A DNA stretch of 64,000 nt from Pseudomonadales bacterium (GTDB lineage Bacteria > Pseudomonadota > Gammaproteobacteria > Pseudomonadales > DT-91), in the NCBI GenBank assembly GCA_013215055.1, contig JABSRQ010000011.1, positions 37,939 through 101,938 on the forward strand. Reading direction: 5' to 3'. The translations under genes were made by a program, and so were the position numbers. Below the pieces are notes generated by a model. The model was not told the DNA's origin. It saw only the letters and a list, made by a program, of their open reading frames with translations, and ran no database searches. This document shows, in pieces, positions 18,514 through 26,965 of this stretch (positions are counted from its first letter, which is position 1; every line of letters starts with the position of its first letter).

Positions 18514-19302
18514 TTACCAGTGGTTGCGTAATTCCCGCAGACGAAGAAATACCGTTTTAGCATCTGCATCGACGGACAGGTCGGGGAAGTCCTGCCGCAG
18601 TTTAGCGATCAGTGAAGGGCTGTTCAGCCGGAAGAAGCTATTGATCTTTTTTTCCTGGCCAAGGGTGGTGACCAGCGCTTGCTGAGGGTCTTGTTGCTCC
18701 ACTTGATCTAACAAGGCTTGTGCATCTTTGTTGTCAGGTTCTCTAGCCAGGCTGAATGCCAGATTATTATTGATATAGTCATGCCCGGGATAGATAAGCG
18801 TGTCATCATCCAGCTGGTATAGCTGTGTGATAAATGTGTGATATAGCTCTTCGGGGTGTCCGCCGTTATGGCAATTACCGGCACCGGCATTAAACAGGGT
18901 ATCACCACTAAATAGTGCGGCGGTGTCGGTTTTCGATAACAGGCAGATATGTGATAACGTGTGACCTGGTGTATCTAATACCAACAGCTCAACGCTGCCT
19001 ACTTTAACGGTATCGCCGGCTTTTAACCCAATATCTATGCCTGCAATCTTATCTTTGGCAAGGTGGTGAGCAAGTAATTTTGCGCCGGTGGCTTTAATCA
19101 TCGCCTGATTACCACCGGTATGATCGCCGTGTTCATGGGTATTCAACACCTGAGTGATATTCCAGCCATGTTTTTTTGCCGTAGCCAGACACTTCTTATG
19201 ATCCAGAGGATCGATGGCCAAGGCTTCACCTGTCTTTGGGCAGGCAATCAGGTAATTAAAGTTTCTATAGGCATTGCCGGTCCAGATCTGTTCGACGATC
19301 AC
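18514..19302 (-). CDS. gloB: Hydroxyacylglutathione hydrolase (glyoxalase II)
   Basis: The 262-residue protein has the metallo-beta-lactamase motif THEHGDHTGG (residues ~56-65) and later metal ligands (SGDTLF; YPGHDY). Its C-terminal domain holds the glutathione-binding basic residues (KKINSFFRLNSPSL, FLRLRELRNHW), as in glyoxalase II. It hydrolyses S-lactoylglutathione to lactate and glutathione, the last step of methylglyoxal detoxification, in the cytoplasm. The start is GTG at 19302, with GGGAGCAGG upstream. Length is close to the usual ~250-260. Small thiol proteins lie nearby, but on different transcripts or after a gap. Confidence 0.92.
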   Translation of the reverse strand: MIVEQIWTGNAYRNFNYLIACPKTGEALAIDPLDHKKCLATAKKHGWNITQVLNTHEHGDHTGGNQAMIKATGAKLLAHHLAKDKIAGIDIGLKAGDTVKVGSVELLVLDTPGHTLSHICLLSKTDTAALFSGDTLFNAGAGNCHNGGHPEELYHTFITQLYQLDDDTLIYPGHDYINNNLAFSLAREPDNKDAQALLDQVEQQDPQQALVTTLGQEKKINSFFRLNSPSLIAKLRQDFPDLSVDADAKTVFLRLRELRNHW

Positions 19303-19362
19303 GTTAACCTGCTCCCGTGGCTGTAAGTGGCGGCTATTAACTTATGATGGAATGGTGATTAT

Positions 19363-19584
19363 TTAATGGAACAAACCTTTCAATTCCTCGGGTGTAGGCC
19401 TGTGCCTGAAAATTAGCTTACCTTCTATCAGTATATTGGGAGAGTGACGAATATGATGGCTGGAGACCAGCTCCGGGTGATCCTCAATATAATCAAGGTG
19501 ATAAGGCACACCGATATTTTTAAATTGAGACTCAAGGTTGGAAATGCAAAAATCGGTTTTTGTCACTAGCAGCTGAACATCCAT
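19363..19584 (-). CDS. Small thioredoxin-fold protein with a single cysteine
   Basis: The 73-residue protein (MDVQLLVTKTDFCISN...) has the beta-alpha-beta start of a thioredoxin/glutaredoxin fold. It ends in the family-typical RHSPNILIEGKLIFRHRPTPEELKGLF, where the proline after the Ser is the cis-Pro position. The usual CxxC is reduced to one Cys (DFCISN) at residue 13, so disulfide exchange by a dithiol mechanism is not possible. A monothiol or binding role is the more likely. It precedes gloB on the same strand, 60 bp away, and could share its transcript. Confidence 0.62.
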   Translation of the reverse strand: MDVQLLVTKTDFCISNLESQFKNIGVPYHLDYIEDHPELVSSHHIRHSPNILIEGKLIFRHRPTPEELKGLFH

Positions 19585-19898
19585 TTTAGATTACCTGAGG
19601 TAGAGAGTTTATATGGGCTTGTAGTAAGTATAGCCAGATTTTAAGGCATCGATCTCAGTGGGAAATCGGTGCATGGTGGGTTATAAATATTGTCACGGCC
19701 GGTGTGAAAGGGTGGTTAACACCGGTTTTTCAGAGGCCATCAAATGCTAGACATATCTGGCAGGATCAGGGTGCTATGGATGGGGGGAGTAAAGAGGTTA
19801 ATAGCCGCTTGCTACTTATGTTAGAGTGATTTTTAGTCTGGCCTACAGTAGAGTAAACCGCATTGATAGGCTTGAATACATAGAGAAGTGAAGACTGA
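19585..19898. other. Divergent intergenic region with an orphan terminator
   Basis: Between divergent small thiol-protein genes. The only structure is a plus-strand terminator-like hairpin at 19699-19730, listed separately. Confidence 0.45.
19699..19730 (+). terminator. Orphan plus-strand terminator, candidate small RNA end
   Basis: CCGGTGT and ACACCGG form a 7-bp GC-rich stem with a 13-base loop, directly followed by TTTTT on the plus strand. No plus-strand gene ends nearby (the previous one stops at 15893), so it may end an unannotated small RNA starting after ~19590. Confidence 0.4.
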
Positions 19899-20126
19899 AT
19901 GAAACGTATTACTTTATATAGCATGGATAAGTGCCCCAATTGTGATTCGGCCAAAAAGTATCTGGATCAGCAGGGCATACGTTACCGCGTATGTAATGTT
20001 AAAACGTCTAAAGGGCAAAAGGAATTTGCGGCTACAGGTATGCGAGGCGTGCCGGTCTTAAAAATTGGTGATCAGCTATTAAATGGATTCTCTGTGAAGA
20101 AGTTTAATCAAATGTATAAAGCCTGA
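19899..20126 (+). CDS. Glutaredoxin-family protein
   Basis: The 75-residue protein has the dithiol motif CPNC at residues 11-14 (SMDKCPNCDSAKKYL), the cis-Pro site (MRGVPVLKIGDQLLNGF) and the G-F end helix. This is the layout of small NrdH/glutaredoxin-like thiol oxidoreductases that use glutathione or thioredoxin reductase. ATG at 19899 is the start. The methyltransferase gene begins 42 bp downstream and may be co-transcribed. Confidence 0.85.
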   Translation: MKRITLYSMDKCPNCDSAKKYLDQQGIRYRVCNVKTSKGQKEFAATGMRGVPVLKIGDQLLNGFSVKKFNQMYKA

Positions 20127-20167
20127 TCTTTTTACTGATGACAAACAGCGAGACGTGAAACATTAAT

Positions 20168-20797
20168 ATGTCGATTAAACAATCACAAACCCTATTAGAT
20201 GAAATTGAGAAAATCACCGTAGGGCATTACGAAGCTAATGCCCAGTCTTTTTGGCAGGGCACAAAAGATCACGATGTGAGTCAAAATATCCAGGCTTTTT
20301 TACAAGCCCTAAGCGGTGATAAAGCCCAGGATATTCTCGATCTGGGTTGTGGCCCCGGACGAGACCTGCTGAACTTTAAACAATTGGGTCACCGCCCCAC
20401 GGGTCTGGATGGCAGCAAGGCGTTTTGTGATATGGCGCGGCAACACAGCGGCTGCCCAGTTTACCATCAACAGTTTTTAAACCTTGATCTGGCAGAGGCC
20501 AGCTTCGATGGTATCTTTGCCAATGCGTCTTTGTTTCATGTGCCCAGTCAGGAGTTGCCCGCTGTTTTATCAGCCTGTCATCGTGCGCTACGAACAGGTG
20601 GTATTTTGTTTACGTCGAATCCAAGGGGGGATGCCGAAGGCTGGCAAGGACAGCGTTATGGGAATTATATGGAATTTGAGCAGAATGAAATTTGCCTGGA
20701 ACAAGCGGGTTTTAAGATTCTCAATCATTATTATCGTCCCGAAGGCCTGCCGGTTAATCAGCAACCTTGGCTGGCGATTGTGTGCCAGCGCGATTAA
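20168..20797 (+). CDS. SAM-dependent class I methyltransferase
   Basis: The 209-residue protein has motif I ILDLGCGPGRDLLNF (residues ~58-72), the acidic residue after strand 2 (PTGLDGSKAF) and motif IV/post-I features (FDGIFANASLFHVP). The N-terminal helix region (YEANAQSFWQGTKDHDVSQNI) matches the Methyltransf_25/11 enzymes of this kind, often close to thiopurine or small-molecule methyltransferases. Substrate unknown. It follows the glutaredoxin gene and precedes the broken monooxygenase. Confidence 0.85.
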   Translation: MSIKQSQTLLDEIEKITVGHYEANAQSFWQGTKDHDVSQNIQAFLQALSGDKAQDILDLGCGPGRDLLNFKQLGHRPTGLDGSKAFCDMARQHSGCPVYHQQFLNLDLAEASFDGIFANASLFHVPSQELPAVLSACHRALRTGGILFTSNPRGDAEGWQGQRYGNYMEFEQNEICLEQAGFKILNHYYRPEGLPVNQQPWLAIVCQRD

Positions 20798-20954
20798 TGC
20801 TTACGTCCGATTAAGCGAATAGGGGTTTAATTGGCCCTATATACAGTTTAAAAATCCGTTTCAGGGCTAAATCTCAGGTTTTTAATTTTCCGCTAGAATA
20901 AAGGCAGTGTTTATTTTTATCGCTGCGTTTATTCATCCTAATAACTGAGAGGGG

Positions 20955-21420
20955 TTGCTGAAACTGGAAAATTTTGACGTCTTGATTATAGGGGCCGGCA
21001 TTGCCGGTATAGGCGCAGCCTATCATTTACAACAACGCTGCCCGGATAAATCTTATGCGATTATCGAAGCGCGGCAGGCCATAGGCGGTACCTGGGATCT
21101 TTTTCGTTATCCTGGCATTCGCTCCGATTCGGATATGTTCACTATGGGTTATAGCTTTAAACCCTGGTCAGGATCAAAGCTTATGGCCAGTGGCGATGCC
21201 ATTCTAGAATATATTCAAGAGACGGCTGCAGAGTTTCAAATCACTAAAAAAATTCGTTTTAATCTGCAGGTACTTGCCGCCGAATGGTCCAGTTTGGAAT
21301 CCCTGTGGACATTACGACTGCTTAACAGCACAAACGGTGAGCAGCTGTCGATCAGCTGTAATTTTTTACATATGTGCTGTGGTTATTACGATTATCATCA
21401 GCCCTATGCACCGCTTAGAA
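20955..21420 (+). pseudogene. Flavin monooxygenase (Baeyer-Villiger type), truncated by IS91 remnant
   Basis: About 150 residues remain of a ~480-residue family. They include the FAD-binding motif DVLIIGAGIAGIGAAYHLQ and the BVMO/FMO segment IGGTWDLFRYPGIRSDSDMFTMGYSFKPW. The frame ends the true homology at HMCCGYYDYHQPYAP, the point where relatives continue to the NADPH-binding domain. From there the DNA encodes IS91 transposase sequence in another frame; the original frame closes at 21482. The start is TTG at 20955 behind GAGAGGGG. A complete enzyme of this type would oxidise ketones or steroids with NADPH and O2; this one cannot. Confidence 0.82.
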
Positions 21421-22188
21421 ACATCGGGCTTTTTGGAGAAGGATGCCGAACAGCCTTATCTAAACTTGGCCGAAGAAGATGATACCGGCATGCCGCACTT
21501 GCAGGGCAGCGCCATTACCTACCGCATTGCTACGGGGCCGTTGCAAGGCCAAAAAACACTGACGCTGAAAACGCTACCCGCCATCATTGATGGTAATTAT
21601 TCCCAAGCTGTAAAAGCCAATGGTTTTTCTCTGCATGCTGGTGTTGTTTGCCAAGCTAAAGAACGCAAAAAGGCTGGAACGCCTGTGCCGCTATACCGCC
21701 AGAGGCGCTTTATCAGAGGCCAGATTGGGCCGGAATAAACAAGGTCAAGTGCTGTATAAACTAAAAACGCCTTATAACAACGGTACGACTCACGTAGTAT
21801 CTACGCCACTTGAATTTATAGCCCGTTTAGCGGCTCTCATACCGCCCCCTAAACTTAACCTTACTCGCGATCATGGTGTATTCGCACCGAATCACAAACT
21901 AAGAAAAGCAATCGTCAGAGAGAAAATCACGCTAAAAGAAAATCAAAAATCAGCTGAGGTTAAAAGCCCTGCCTACCGTTTAACCTGGGCCAACGCCTAA
22001 AACGCGTATTCAATATTGATATTGAGATCTGCAGTCAATGTGGTGGCAGCGTTAAAATCATTTCCACGATTAAAGATCCTATTGTCATCAAAAGGATCTT
22101 AGATCACATCAGTAGAACTCAAGAGCCCATCCCGCCAGCCTTTCAGTTACCCGAAGCGCATGCACCGCCAACAAGACTCAATACTTAA
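21405..22188 (+). pseudogene. IS91-family transposase, C-terminal remnant with two frameshifts
   Basis: The remnant covers roughly the last half of an IS91-type transposase in three frames. First: LEKDAEQPYLNL, HLQGSAITYRIATGP and GFSLHAGVVCQAKERKK. After a shift near 21673: LERLCRYTARGALSEARL, then YKLKTPYNNGTTHVV and APNHKLRKAIV. After a shift near 21992: QRLKRVFNIDIEICSQCGGSV, then IVIKRILDHISRTQEPIPPAF and a stop at 22188. These segments follow the family in order (THVV..P..F.A.LAALIP, ...NLTR.HGVFAPN, CGG..K). The catalytic N-terminal half is absent. It is dead, but its downstream end survives as a repeat. Confidence 0.85.
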
Positions 22189-22207
22189 CAGTGACCTTAG
22201 AAAACGG

Positions 22208-22404
22208 CTAACTTCAGCATGCCTTACCGACATGCCCAGACAGCTTTGAGCATTAAAAATTTAATAGAAATAACCGATCTAACAGGTTAACCTCATATTC
22301 GATTGCAGGCTATAAGCGTTGGGATTTCATTGTAAGTAATGCAACTGCAGTCATACAAGGCATTCATAATGTACGATGAATCGCGGTTATATTGCTTATA
22401 CTCT
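22208..22404 (+). repeat. 197-bp direct repeat, copy 1 (beside IS91 transposase)
   Basis: This segment starts 20 bp after the transposase stop codon and recurs at 26578-26774 in the same orientation, with the same length and about ten differences (close to 95% identity by eye). Position relative to the transposase is that of the 3' terminal (oriIS) region in IS91 elements. It contains short palindromic pieces such as GCATGCC..GACATGC and AACAGGTTAA. Confidence 0.85.
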
Positions 22405-22513
22405 TCAGGCTATAAAGTAGCGGAGCAACTAGCAAGAACACTACAACACCTAATGAATAAATATAATTTTCATCTTTTCATAAGACAAGTTGCTATAAAA
22501 GACAAAGAAGTCA

Positions 22514-23578
22514 TTAGTTTTCTTTTTCTAAGATCTCACTTAAGGTATTGTTGAGATTATTTGTAAATGTATTTATTGAAAATTCATGTCTTGCGTATTT
22601 GAAAATATCTTCATGTAACACCTCTAACTCACTGTTTGATTTTTTTGATATATTAGTGAGCTCTTGTTCAATATAATCTATTTGATAATTTTTTAAAAAA
22701 AGAGCCTTATCTTTCAATTTATTAAATCCAGTATCTTCGATAACAATTGGAATTAGCCCATGTAACATTCCTGTTAATACAGATGTTGACATTGCTTCAG
22801 AGCAAGACGGGAGAATTATATAACTACATTTATTGACTAACTCTATAAAATGCTCGCCATTAACATCTATTCTGTTATGGTTTATTATATTTTTTGATGA
22901 AGCCTTTATCAGGTTTTTTTCTTTATCTATCAAACCACACACATGTAAAGTTAAATCTTTTTGGCCTTCAAAAGCATCAATAAGTAAGTCTAACCCCTTA
23001 TGTATAGCGCCTTCAGAACCAAACCACAAAAAATTCTTTTTACTTTCATCAAAATTTCTTTTAAAAAAAGAATATTTTTTATTTAAAAGACCTGTCGGAT
23101 TTATCGAGTATGTTTTTATTTTAAGACCGCTCAACTGTTCAACGTCTCCTAAAGAAATCACATAATCAATATTCTCAAACGATTTATTTGTAAAATACCG
23201 TCCAGAACGAGAAACTTTGCATCTTATATTTTTCCTCTCATAGTAGTACTCAATTCGTTTTAATTCAGCATTTCTTGAGAACTCAGGGGTACCTTCAGTT
23301 AAATACAATATTCTATTTGCTTTTTCTTGCCTTGAACAAAAATATTCAAAAGCTACGCCAAATCCAAATATCACATCATACTGTTTTTCTTTTATTTTAC
23401 TAAAATCATTTTCCTGACAATGTATTAAGTCTATTACAAAGTCATTATCAATAAAAAACTTTATAATCTGGTTGGCTTCTAAGACGTTAGTATGGTAAAT
23501 GCTTCCTGACAATGTTTCATATAGGTGGCCATCAATATATGAAACTAAAACTTTTTTTTGTTTAACTGTTAAGTCCAA
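22514..23578 (-). CDS. Glycosyltransferase family 4-like, probably with a 5' frameshift
   Basis: This 354-residue frame has an N-terminal donor-independent Rossmann half (YIDGHLYETLSG, VIDLIHCQE) and a C-terminal GT-B half with the usual signals: FLWFGSEGAIHKGLDLLIDAF, then IDVNGEHFIELVNKCSYIILPSCSEAMSTSVLTGMLHGLIPI. The latter is the E-x7-E-like region (SEA..TSVLTGM). GC content is visibly low. The frame opens with TTG at 23578 and no ATG. Upstream, an ATG at 23646, 1 bp after the previous gene's stop, starts MIKKTLKKILKK and runs into a stop. A one-base change in the A-run near 23608-23617 would join the two. So the true protein may be ~22 residues longer. Function: capsule or lipopolysaccharide sugar transfer, by family. 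Confidence 0.72.
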   Translation of the reverse strand: MDLTVKQKKVLVSYIDGHLYETLSGSIYHTNVLEANQIIKFFIDNDFVIDLIHCQENDFSKIKEKQYDVIFGFGVAFEYFCSRQEKANRILYLTEGTPEFSRNAELKRIEYYYERKNIRCKVSRSGRYFTNKSFENIDYVISLGDVEQLSGLKIKTYSINPTGLLNKKYSFFKRNFDESKKNFLWFGSEGAIHKGLDLLIDAFEGQKDLTLHVCGLIDKEKNLIKASSKNIINHNRIDVNGEHFIELVNKCSYIILPSCSEAMSTSVLTGMLHGLIPIVIEDTGFNKLKDKALFLKNYQIDYIEQELTNISKKSNSELEVLHEDIFKYARHEFSINTFTNNLNNTLSEILEKEN

Positions 23579-23647
23579 ATTAATATTCTGGTATATCCTG
23601 GTAAAATCTTTTTTTTTAATATTTTTTTCAATGTTTTCTTTATCATA

Positions 23648-24865
23648 TTAGGCACCAAGACTTGTGAAGTAACTCATATACTCTTTAACTATCTGTTTAA
23701 GCATAAATTTATCCTCTGCCACCTTATAACAATTTTCCTGCAGCCTAGTTTTTTCTAGCAAAGCATACTTAATTCCTTCTGCCAAATCTTCGCTATTTTT
23801 ATATTTTGCGATATAACCAGTATGCTTATGTTGAACAATATCTGTAGCAGCTCCTGTGTTCTCAAAACATACTGATGGAACCCCGCAACACATCGCTTCT
23901 AAAAAAACTAACCCAAAAGATTCCTCTAATGAAGGCCCAACAAATACATCAGATAAAGAGTAAATTTCCATTAGCTTTTCTCTTGAATTTATAAAGCCTA
24001 AATTATTAACTTTAAAATTCTCTAACGTTACCTCATCATTTCCAAAGGTAATTATTTCAGTATCTTTTAAGTCCAATATATTTAATGCATTTTTTAGATA
24101 TTCAAACCCCTTATAGCCTATCTTAGTTGATGTTGCGCCAAATAGAATATACGTCTTTTCCTTGCTCAAACCATATTGCTCTCGCAAAGAATTTTTATCT
24201 AATCTATATACCTTATCTTCTCCATGATTTATTATTTTAAAGTTGCTCTTCGCAAACATTCTATTTTTTATAGCCTGATCTTTGATATATTTACTTGGAG
24301 TTATAATATTAAACGTTTCATTTGAAAAATGCTTTCTTTTAAGTTTTAATATTTTTTTTGTTATATCGTTTTCTTTATTTGAATTTAATAACGGACAGGA
24401 CCCACACTCTAAAATATACTTTTCACAACCATTTCTCACGTGGCATCCACCAGTAAATGGCCAACTATCATAAAATTGCCAAACAACAATTTTGTCTAAA
24501 TTATTCAAATATTTAATATCTTTTAATGTTAAAAAACAACCATTAACCCAATGAATGCATATGACATCGGCCCATTCCAGTTGCTCTTGAACTCTCTTTT
24601 TTTTAAGATTAACACCTAATAATGCACTCGAAAAAACTGTCTCTTTATTTTTAGAAAATAGAATTTTTTGCTCAAACCAACATTTAACTTTAAGAGCTAT
24701 TTTATCCCAAGGTGTTTCTATTATTTCATATACTTCATTGTCGCCAGTGCTGTCCCTTAAGCACAACATACGAGATTCAACACCTTCTTCTGTATTAAAT
24801 GAGTTGTGCAGCCTATAGCCCCAGCTACTTTCTTGAACATAGGTAAGAAGTGTTAAAATTTTCAA
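23648..24865 (-). CDS. Glycosyltransferase family 4 (WcaC-like)
   Basis: The 405-residue protein has the WcaC-type N-terminal half: W.FYDSWPFTGGCHVRNGCEKYILECGSCPLL, with its set of five cysteines. The GT4 donor-binding half has ILFGATSTKIGYKGFEYL, then VFVGPSLEESFGLVFLEAMCCGVPSVCFENTGAATDIV, with the E-x7-E motif (EESFGLVFLE). GT4 enzymes use NDP-sugars with retention; WcaC-like members act in colanic-acid type polysaccharides. It is the middle gene of an apparent three-gene operon, 8 bp after the upstream gene and 1 bp from a start for the next one. Strongly AT-rich compared with the surrounding chromosome, which suggests transfer. Confidence 0.85.
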   Translation of the reverse strand: MKILTLLTYVQESSWGYRLHNSFNTEEGVESRMLCLRDSTGDNEVYEIIETPWDKIALKVKCWFEQKILFSKNKETVFSSALLGVNLKKKRVQEQLEWADVICIHWVNGCFLTLKDIKYLNNLDKIVVWQFYDSWPFTGGCHVRNGCEKYILECGSCPLLNSNKENDITKKILKLKRKHFSNETFNIITPSKYIKDQAIKNRMFAKSNFKIINHGEDKVYRLDKNSLREQYGLSKEKTYILFGATSTKIGYKGFEYLKNALNILDLKDTEIITFGNDEVTLENFKVNNLGFINSREKLMEIYSLSDVFVGPSLEESFGLVFLEAMCCGVPSVCFENTGAATDIVQHKHTGYIAKYKNSEDLAEGIKYALLEKTRLQENCYKVAEDKFMLKQIVKEYMSYFTSLGA

Positions 24866-24873
24866 TTATTCAA

Positions 24874-25743
24874 CTACCTTTTCTTGGCTATTACAAATTT
24901 TGATCTTAATTTTTTCAATATTACTCTAGCAAAAAGTACTGGTTTTTCCCTAAGTAACAGTAAAACGTCTCTTTTCTCTAACTTTGATAACATTACATTA
25001 CTTAGCCATTCGTAGTTAACACTATTTATATCTATTTTCTTGGAAAAATCTATTGATTCATCAGGTTTTACACCACTATATAAGTCATGAATATGCTTCA
25101 TAATCACAATATCATTTAACCTATTCCAGTCACATTTACATCGAATATGAAATTGCTTAAATAATAAATCAACATTTAGTTTAGGTAACTCCATGAGGCT
25201 CGTTATATCAATACGACTAGCATTAGTATTTCTTATATTCAGAGAGTTTAATAATGTCCCGAGAGCAACATCATCTATCAATTCATGATTCCATTTATCT
25301 TTATTATTTATGACCGTTTGAACCGATTTCTTGCTCAAGGTGTATCCACACCCCGATGCAAACATCCCTCCGTTAAATCCCGAATATATATGCTTATTAA
25401 ACTCATATTGAGACAAATGTTTTAATAAATTTTCAATATGCACATATGAACTTGTGTTAGTTCTAAATAAAAAATCATAATCAAAATTTTCTTCAACATA
25501 CTCAAATGCACCTATAGTTTTATACCCGATATTTTCTAACAATTCTGGGTATGGTAAAAACAGCCTATCATCAACTATCTTTTCTTCATCACCACCATAA
25601 TAAAAGAGTACTGAAACATTTTTTGGTAACTGGCTGTGTTTATACCAAGTTTTGCGAATCCCTTCATTTTCAATTTTATTCCAAGGATCTGCATTATTTG
25701 ATAGAACAAGAATAACTAATTTTATTTCGTTGACATCACTCAT
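24874..25743 (-). CDS. GT31/fringe-like glycosyltransferase
   Basis: The 289-residue protein has three features of the beta-1,3-galactosyltransferase/fringe group. EGIRKTWYKHS at ~25-35 corresponds to the family R.tW motif. FDYDFLFRTNTSSYVHIENLL corresponds to the DxD region, here with FRTNTSSY in place of a clear DDD. WNHELIDDVALGTLL corresponds to the EDV-type motif. It is AT-rich, and first in the three-gene operon with both downstream genes tightly spaced. The DxD replacement makes catalysis uncertain. An assignment to GT31-like is moderate; a sugar-transfer role is supported by the neighbours. Confidence 0.65.
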   Translation of the reverse strand: MSDVNEIKLVILVLSNNADPWNKIENEGIRKTWYKHSQLPKNVSVLFYYGGDEEKIVDDRLFLPYPELLENIGYKTIGAFEYVEENFDYDFLFRTNTSSYVHIENLLKHLSQYEFNKHIYSGFNGGMFASGCGYTLSKKSVQTVINNKDKWNHELIDDVALGTLLNSLNIRNTNASRIDITSLMELPKLNVDLLFKQFHIRCKCDWNRLNDIVIMKHIHDLYSGVKPDESIDFSKKIDINSVNYEWLSNVMLSKLEKRDVLLLLREKPVLFARVILKKLRSKFVIAKKR

Positions 25744-26107
25744 ACTTACGCCCTCATTGACTTATAATGCTCTGCGTTTAAAAAATTCTTCTTGTATGAA
25801 ACGTCTTCTCTCATTTTTCTATCAGCAGCCATCATTTCCTTTCCAAATGTAACATATCGACCCAAAGAAACGCGCCACCCCTTAAAATAAACATATTATT
25901 ACAATAATTTTTCTTCCGATTTTCTATAAAAAAGTTTTTATTCAATGTCAGGTTGAAGTTTTGAACTAATATCGTTCGCAAACAGACAATTCATTTCCTT
26001 ATTATGAATAAGATAAAATCACCCCCATCACTATTAAAGGCTTCCCAAGAGTTATCTTTTTCTGGCATTGTGGAAGATATATGAACCACATTATACGTTG
26101 CTAGCAT
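25744..26107. other. Non-coding, decayed DNA upstream of the glycosyltransferase operon
   Basis: Very AT-rich. It contains the 3' out-of-frame tail of the broken ABC gene, which runs on to a stop at 25991, and a likely promoter region of the operon. I see no intact gene. Confidence 0.4.
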
Positions 26108-26577
26108 AGCTTCATCAAATATTAGCACTCCAGGGTCATGGTATAATAGCTATACCAATGCGTTGGCGTTGACCTCCTGATAGCTGAACGCCTCTCTCGC
26201 CGACGCTGGTTTCAATACCTTCGCTTAATTCAGAAATGAGAGCATCCAAATGAGCCAGCTTAATAACCGTTGTTAATCTATCAACATCAATGTTTTCTCG
26301 AGAATATCCAAAAGCGATGTTTTCAGCGATACTCGAGTCTGAAAGAAATATACTTTGCGGAACATAACCTATATTTTTCTGCCAGCAATTACGGTTACTA
26401 TCAGTTATTTTATTGTTATCAATACGTAGCTGCCCTTCATCAGGTGTGATAAGGCCAATTAGAATATCAATCAATGTTGATTTTCCTGAGCCTGAGGCAC
26501 CGACAAAAGCAATAGTGCTATTGGGTTTTATTGATAGTGTAATATTCTTTAAGGCTGGACCTGTGGCTGAAGGGTAA
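26108..26577 (-). pseudogene. ABC transporter ATPase domain fragment
   Basis: The fragment starts at VSYPSATGPALKNITLSI, next to the repeat. It keeps Walker A (FVGASGSGKSTLIDILIGL), the Q-loop (NIGYVPQSIFLSD) and the signature (LSGGQRQRIGIA), then loses frame at 26150; a shifted frame continues as LYHDPGVLIFDEA (Walker B) and then departs from the family. The protein lacks both its membrane domain and the end of the ATPase. Sequence is that of PglK/MsbA-type exporters that flip oligosaccharides or lipids. The N-terminal cut coincides with the edge of the 197-bp repeat at 26577/26578, so recombination or IS91 movement caused the loss. Confidence 0.82.
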
Positions 26578-26774
26578 CTAACTTCAGCATGCCTTACCGA
26601 CATGCCCTGACAGCTTTGTCCATTAACAATTTAATAAAAATAACCGATCTAACAGGTTAAGCTTATATTCGATTGCAGGCTATAAGCGTTGGATTTTCAT
26701 TGTAAGTAATGCAACTGCAGTCATACAAGGCATTCATAATGCACGATGAATCGCGGTTATATTGCTTATACTCT
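26578..26774 (+). repeat. 197-bp direct repeat, copy 2 (solo IS91-type end)
   Basis: Same orientation and length as the copy at 22208-22404. There is no transposase next to it; one edge lies exactly at the break point of the ABC-transporter fragment. This is consistent with a solo IS91 3' end left by one-ended transposition, or with one side of a duplicated end after recombination. Confidence 0.85.
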
Positions 26775-26965
26775 ACAAAGCGTCCTTCCGATATTACCAT
26801 TTAAGTCTAGTTTTTATCGTTAGATTATTGGCCGGTGATGTGTCATAAACGGGCATTAAGCTTACAGCCTCATTGCTTAATGGGAGGGTGAATAAAACTC
26901 TCGTAACTGCGTATTTGTGGCAGTAAGATGCGTCTTTTAAGTTCACGCTAAATAACGAGACGTTG

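Noticed and set aside
21405..22188. Antiphage or defence gene reading of the frame-shifted region
   Set aside because: All three frames fit IS91 transposase blocks in order, so the region is one decayed transposase.
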